Shown here piece by piece: positions 57,301-64,000 of a stretch of DNA of 64,000 nucleotides; the first letter of the stretch is position 1, and each line of letters opens with the position of its first letter. The position numbers and the translations under genes are program-made. The notes under the pieces were generated by a model. It had not been told where the DNA came from. It saw only the letters and a list, made by a program, of their open reading frames with translations, and did not search any database. Source of the stretch: Hyaloscypha bicolor E (taxonomy: Eukaryota > Ascomycota > Leotiomycetes > Helotiales > Hyaloscyphaceae); the NCBI RefSeq assembly GCF_002865645.1, contig NW_020194512.1:2397183-2461182 (forward strand), in the 5' to 3' direction.

Positions 57301-60300
57301 AATAAAAAAATACTCTTTATATCTAAATAAGAAAAAGCTAAATAAAAAGATTATAAGCTCCGGAAATTAAATAAAAATAATACTAGAGAAAATAATTATA
57401 GCTTTTAAAATAAAAAAAAATATAGTCTATTTCTAGTTATAAGAATATATAAAACAAAAAATAAAAAGATTTAACTAGTAAATACTAATAATAGAACTAG
57501 AAAAAGTTCTAATAAATATTCGAACTAGTTTAAGAAATCTAAAGCTAGAGAATATTTATAAAAATATACTAGGAAATATAAGAACTATTTTCTATTAAGA
57601 ATATTAGCTATTTTAAAAGATTTATAATTTATTTCGAAATGTCTTAAATAATTAAATATTAGGAACTAGCTCTAGAAAAAGAAACTAGTTATATTTCAAG
57701 AATTAATAATTAATTAAGAAAATATAATTATATTTAATTAGAAAAAAGTAGGAAAAGTTTATAAGAATATTAGTTTATTTATTCTAATTAAGACTATTAA
57801 ATATAAAGTCTAGTAAAAAATTTTTCCCTATATTCTAAAGTTCTAGAACTAGTAATAGTAAAAATATTATTAAAATATTTAGACTATAAAGTTCTTAAGA
57901 AATATAATAAATCTTATTAGAATTCGTAATTCTTAGTTATAAAAAAAGTTACTAGAACTTATAGACTAATTAATATTACTATAAAAATGAATTTAGTAAT
58001 TCTATAAAATATTAACTTATTTTTATTTACTAATAAGATCTTAGAGAAATTTACTAGATATATTTATATTTCTTTAATTAATTTTTTTTTAGGATATAAT
58101 TAACTTATACTAGATATTTATAATAGAAATTTAATTATATTTATAATATTTCTAGAATTATTAAAAATAATTATATTATCTTAGAAAGCTACTAATTCTA
58201 TTATATAATTTATATAAGTTATTATAATTATTCTAGAAAATCTATTTCCTAAAATTACTATATTATTTATTAATAATATTAAAATAAAGAGACCTTATAT
58301 AAATTATAATAAATAGCTTATTTTATCTAGTATTTAGTATTTTATATTTAAATATTTTTAAAACCTGAATATAATCTTAAATAAAGTTAAATAAGCTAAA
58401 GCTAATATTAGAGAAAAATTATAGTTCTATTATAATAGTATAATTATTATTAGCTTTATTTATAAAATACTTAAAAGAAGTTCTTTAAGTTTAGAAATTA
58501 TTAAGATTTTGAAATAAAAATATTATAATAATATAACTAAAGGCAAGGCATTTATTAGAATTATTATTTACTATTATATTTGAATTAAAGGCTTTATAAT
58601 TATTACTAAACCTATTTACTACTTAATAAAAAAAGATATAATATAGGAATAAGGTAATAAGTAAATATAAGCTATATAAATTCTTTAAAAAAAGCTTATT
58701 ATTATTCTAATATTTTATAAATTATATTATAATTTATTAGAAAGTTAGAAAATAATTATATTAATAATAAATACTAGCCTAGATAAATAAAACGGAACTT
58801 TTAGTTAATATAATAATAAAAAGAAAAAGAAAGTTACCCGATATAAGTCTAGAATCTGAAATAATACTAAATAGAAATATAATATTACTAAAAGAAAATA
58901 CTAAAAGCTAATAAAGTATTTATAGAAAGTATAATTCTAGCTATATAAAGTTTATTTTATTCTTAAACTAGATACTAATATACTTATTATATAGCTAAAT
59001 AAAGTAATTATGGATTTTTTTAGAGCTTTAGTTATTTACTAGCTAATATAAATTTAATTATTTAATTTTAAAATTAAGTATATTAAAGAAATCAAGTATA
59101 TTACTATTAATGAATTATTAAAATATCTATAATAAAAGGGTAATACCGAAAATAATAAGAATATTAATAAATAGTTAGTAATAGAGCTTAATATTATTAG
59201 AATAGTATTTATTAAATAGAAAGTTTAATTAAAGAAAATAGTTCTGGTTTAGTTATATAATATTATTTTAAGAAATTAGACTCTTAAAACCTTTACTAGA
59301 TATTTAGATAGTAATATCTAGTTACTAGAAATTAATAATTAAAGCCTTATTATATCTAGAAATAAATTAATAGTATTAAAAAATAATAATATCCGGAAGT
59401 TATATAATAAAGGCTATAGTTTTTTATATATAATTTCTAGTAAAATAGTAAATAATAATATTAACTCTTATATTTTATTTAATAATCTAATATTTTTATT
59501 AGATTTCTTTAATAATAGTTATTCTAAATAATACTAAAATATTATATAATATCTTATAATATTTTCTAGATTAAAAGAAATATCTAGAGCCAAGTTTCGA
59601 AAATTAAATAAAAAAGCTTTAAATTATAATATAAGAGATTAATTATTATAGAGAATTATATTTAAAATATATTTACCTTAGCTTATTATTAATAATTAAG
59701 AATAAAGAGAAATTATTATTAAAGAGCTATATAATAAAATTAAATATATTAGAAGAAAAAATATTTTTTATTTAGTAACTAGCTATTATTATTAGAAAAA
59801 TTACTATAACTATATATAAAAATATATTAGTACTTATAAAATCTATTAATATAAAAATAAAAGAAAATAAGAAAAAGCTTTATATTTAATAAAAGCTATA
59901 TTTCCTTTTTATTATATTAGAATTAAATTACTAGATTATAAGAAATATAACTTATTAGTTATTACTAAAAATAATTTTTTAGAATAGATTAAAGCCAGAT
60001 CTTTAAAGAATCTAATTAATAAGAAAATTATTAAGTTTATTTAAAAAGAAATTATTTATAAATATAGTTTATTTAAATAGCTTAAAATAAATAATAAATT
60101 AGAATTTAAAGAAATAGTAATTTAGGAACTTAATAAGCTAAGAATTAATAAAATTATTATTTTAGCTTATAATTTCAAGAGAAATAATATAATTAAAAGA
60201 AAATATTAATTAATTATTTAAGTATTTATTATATTTATAATAGATAGGAAAAAACCCTAAATAGATTTATTATTATATATTTTATTTACTAACCGAGTTA

Positions 60301-60790
60301 TTATATATAAACTAACTAGATTTATTTTCTTTTATATAGTCTATAATAGGAAAGCTATATTATTTATAGAAATATATTTTCTAATCTGGAAAATATTTAA
60401 ATAAAATAAAGTTTATAATAGAAAAATATTTCTGGAAATATATATAAAGTAAATATAAATAAGAAATAAAGATATTAAAAAATCCAGAATAAAGAAAGAT
60501 AAAAAATACTAAAAGAGAAAAAAGTAATTTAATATTATTTATTAGATTTATTTAAAGTCTATTTACAAAAAAGATCTGGTTTTTATATATAATATTAAAT
60601 TAATAAAATAAAATAAAATAAGAAATATAAAGCTATTATATTATTAGCTTAGCCTATATAAAGTAAGATATACGAATTAATTAAAAGAATACTATATACT
60701 AGAAGAGCTTAATAATACTATATTTCGAAAAATATATATCGGGAATTAATTTAAATAGTTTATTAAAAGAAATAAATTCTAGTATTTCTC
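54350..60790 (+). pseudogene. RIP-degenerated Ty3/Gypsy LTR retrotransposon, gag-pol
   Basis: Plus-strand pol is recognisable through many stops. Reverse transcriptase is at about 57,940-58,295 (YRLINITIKMN, then SLINFFLGYN, KATNSII, LENLFPKI), where the catalytic IDF/DD aspartates read as Asn (INFF, FINNIKIK), exactly the G-to-A change RIP makes. RNase H follows at about 58,540-59,060 (KPIYYLIKKDII, INTSLDK), and integrase at about 59,630-60,560 (SAYNFKRN, IIIKELYNKIKY). A gag-like region is assumed at about 54,350-55,400 by position only. Over the RT block the frame has stops but no frameshifts, so decay was by substitution. LTRs and exact ends were not found. Confidence 0.8.
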
Positions 60791-61339
60791 TGAAAATAAA
60801 GTTAATAATAAATATATATCTATAAATAAATATTTTAAAATAGATATAGAATTAGAAAAAAAAAGTAATAATAAAGTATTATAAGTAAAATAATATTTAG
60901 GAAATTAAAAAGCTATTAGTATTATTATATATATTCTAGAATTACTAAAATTAGAAAGAATAAAATATGTTTTTATTATAATAAGAATTATTAAATTAGA
61001 ACTAGTATAATTACTTTATTTAGTTAGAATCTATATATTTATTTTCTAAAGCTTTATATTTCATTTAAATTCTTTTCTAATTAGTTTAATTAACTCTTTT
61101 ACTATTTAATATAACTCTTTATTTTATAATCTTTATATATATTAGTTATAAATCCGGCCATATATTAATAAGCTTCCTAATTAGTATACTATAAAAAGTA
61201 TTTAAGAGCTTATTTAATTCATTTCTTCGAAAATTATACTTTAGCTTATATTTCTGTTTTTAACTACTTAATAGAAACTATTTCTATAGTTTTTACTATT
61301 TCTATAAGCTTAATTATAATTATATTAGAAGCTATAATT

Positions 61340-64000
61340 AAGATTATTATTCTAAAGAACTATAGTTCCTAGATAGACTAGTTTAATACTCTTTATAAAA
61401 TAGCTAGTAATAAGAATATCTGAAATAAAATTAATTTATTTAATAATAAAGTAATTAAAACAAATATAATAACTTATTTTAAGTCTTTTCCTATAATTAA
61501 TAAGCTTATATTAAAGAAAATAGAGAATTACTATACTAGATACTAAGTTAAAGTAAAGAATTAGAATAAAAATACTCGATCTATAATTAAAAAAGAATTA
61601 AAATTAGTATTTCTATAGCCTATAATATTCGGGGATATTAGAGATTACTATTTAATACTTTTATAGAACTATAAGATCAAGAAACTAGACTAGATAAATA
61701 AGCTAATATACTATTATATAATTAAGTAATAGCTCTATTAAATAGTTAATATAGAGATTTTTATAAACTTTACTTTAAGATTTAAAGAAAGTAAATAGAG
61801 CTCTATTTATAAGGTTTTTAAGGCTTTATTAATAAAATATAGTTTTATAAATATAGTATAAATTATTACTACTTAAAAAGTATATAGCTCGGTTTTATTA
61901 TAAGTAAGTAAAGAAGAAATAAGCCTAAAGTACTAGTTTACTAGTTAGGAAAAGGTATTTAATTATATTAGAGCTCTTAAAATCGCCGAAATTAAAAGTA
62001 CTCTAGTAATAATCGAGTTCTTAATAGCCCTTTAGTAGAAACTTATACTAATCTTAGTAATAGAATAGCTTAGTAATCTATATAGTAAGAATAAACTAAG
62101 ACTTCTAATTCTTATATTTAAATAATATAGCTAGGTATTTAATTAGATTATTTTAGAAAATTAGAATACTAAGTACTTAGAAGCTTTTATAATTTTTACT
62201 ATACTCGGAAATTAAACTAGTAAAGAATTAGATAATAAACCTGATTTAAATAAATATAAGTATTATAAATACTCTTATAAGAGTACTAAGAATTTCAAAT
62301 ACTAGTAAAACCTACTTAGTTATATTACTATAGAAATTATAATTACTAGATTAAATAAGACTTAAATAAAATTCAAGTCTAATAAAGAATAGATTAGAAA
62401 AATCCGGAAAAAGCTCTTAATTAAGTATTAGAAGAATTTAAAACCTTAGCTAGAAAAGAAATATAGTATAAAAATTACTAGTAAATAAGTTATAAAGAAA
62501 CTAATACCCGATACTAGTTCTAAAAAAAAGCCTAAAATATCCGGAATTTAATATTCTAGGAACTTTAATATTATTTTAATAAATTTAATATTTATAATTT
62601 AGAGTTTAGATTAGAAGATTTATATAATACTCGATTTCTTAAAATATCTGCTTTTTTAAAATACTTTATTAGATAATTATAATACTATATATCTAATTAA
62701 TTCTAGTACTTTTATTAAGGCAAAAATTAATAATTATATAAAAGCAGAAATAACTAGTCTTCTAATTATTAGATATAGTACTTATATAATTAAAAATATA
62801 ATTAATAAACCTATAGAATTATATACTAAAGATCTAATTCTTTATAATATTATAGTTATTAAAGAATTTTATATAAATATTATTTCTAAAGCTTATTTAG
62901 TAAAAAAGAAAGCTTAGTATTATAAATATAAACTTATAATTATATTAGGAAATTATAAAAAAATATATAATATTAATATAATTAGAATATAGATTTAATT
63001 TAGTTTTCCTTAAATATAAGTTATTCTTTATTTATTTTAATATTCTATTCGAAATTCCTATTAGTACTAGTAATATATTTATATTTCTAATATTCGAATA
63101 TTTAATTAGAGCTTAATATAAGAGATTAAAGAAATATTTTAAGCCGAGAAATAATTCAGAAAAAAAATAGTATATAAAAGCGAAGTATTTAGCTTATAAA
63201 GCTCTATAAAAGCTTATTAATTATATATATAATATAAAAATTAATAGACTAATAAGAATTATATACAAATTTTATATTTAGATATATATTAGGTAAATAA
63301 TCTTATATAGGCTAATTAAAAGAAAGTTTATTTAACTATTTTAGAAAATCTTATAGAACTTATTTAATTACTTAAATAGCTATAATAATTTAAGCTAGAT
63401 TCTAATAATTAAGAATAAATTTAGTAGAAAGCTCTTTAGATATCTTTTACTAAATAAAGAGGATTTACTAGTATTTAATATAATAAGAAATTTTAAATAA
63501 TAGATATATAAATAATATAATTTTTTAATTATTTATATTAAATATAATTAGAAGAAAGCAGTTATTTTAATCTAAGAAATATTAGCCTATTAGATCTAAA
63601 TAAAGAAAAAAAATATTAAAATCAAGCTTTTTTCTTTATATATATATAAGCCAAATAATAGTATTAAGTAAATAGAATAGAAAATTATAAATAAAGCTAT
63701 TATAATATATTTAATAGCTAATTTACTTAAAAGGCTATAGCTAGAGAGTTTTATAACTATAATTTACTTATATAATTAGAGCTTTTTATATATAAATTAC
63801 TAGAAAATATAAAATAAAATACTTGATTTATAATTCTATAATTATTTCTATTAGTATAATTCAAAGCTTATAATATAAATAATAGTCGATTTTAGGCCTA
63901 ATTAAAATAAGATCTATATATATAGTTTTAGAATATATCTAATAATTAAAGACTATAAAATAAAACGAAATAAGAAAGTATTTAAAGTTATATTATATAA
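61340..64000 (+). pseudogene. RIP-degenerated Ty1/Copia retrotransposon, 5' part, cut by window end
   Basis: Gag-like sequence runs from about 61,340 to 62,300 (SWEKVFNYIRALKIAEIKS). The protease-linked block is near 62,670-62,990 (YNTIYLINSST, RYSTYIIKN, EFYINIISKAYLVKK). A GAG-pre-integrase remnant is near 63,170-63,230 (KAKYLAYKAL), and the integrase core starts near 63,340 (NLFNYLNGYNNLSWILIIKNEF) and continues to the end (DYKIKRNKKVFKVIL). The order gag-protease-integrase is that of Copia. Stops are C-to-T/G-to-A type. The reverse transcriptase would lie beyond the window. Confidence 0.75.

Overview
The window reads as nuclear DNA of a filamentous ascomycete (Pezizomycotina; Leotiomycetes is only a guess). 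Supporting signs are short spliceosomal introns (mostly 43-75 nt, GTRNGT donors, CTAAC-like branch sites), a HET-domain gene, a Zn2Cys6 regulator, fungal MFS families, and a 16-kb AT-saturated tract with the footprint of repeat-induced point mutation (RIP). I see no prokaryotic or organellar features. Gene models were built by hand, joining exons by splice signals and reading phase.

Layout. 1-1,225: unknown sequence, then two adjacent terminal-inverted-repeat (TIR) elements. 1,839-3,388: MCT-type MFS transporter (+). 5,049-8,256: ankyrin protein with a fungal STAND-type N-terminus (+). 11,605-14,357: Grainyhead/CP2 transcription factor (-). 14,358-21,000: long stretch with no gene I can support. 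21,001-22,764: Osh4/Kes1-type oxysterol-binding protein (+). 24,140-25,219: NmrA-like protein (+), convergent with a seven-exon Zn2Cys6 factor at 25,511-27,700 (-). 28,239-30,026: unrecognised 595-aa protein (-). 31,166-33,060: candidate Nup37 (-). 34,175-36,211: DHA1-type MFS transporter (+). 36,948-39,099: eIF2A (+). 39,755-42,012: cluster of small inverted-repeat elements, including a 1-kb element with an in-frame 39-bp minisatellite, a second pair of the TIR elements from the left end, and a 64-bp perfect palindrome. 42,013-44,938: decayed sequence. 44,939-46,875: HET-domain protein (+). From about 48,045 to the end: RIP-saturated remains of at least three LTR retrotransposons (Copia on minus, Gypsy on plus, Copia on plus, the last cut by the window end).

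How it fits together. The genes are a mixture of housekeeping functions (eIF2A, sterol/PI4P exchange, nuclear pore candidate), regulators (Grainyhead, Zn2Cys6, NmrA) and accessory functions (two MFS pumps, ankyrin/STAND, HET). No operon-like or biosynthetic cluster is evident. The most unusual structure is the repeat cluster at 39.7-42.0 kb and its partner at 0.5-1.2 kb: the same two element types sit side by side in the same order at both places. The AT-rich tract starts abruptly about 1.2 kb beyond the HET gene, so the gene segment ends at a gene-rich/RIP-island boundary.
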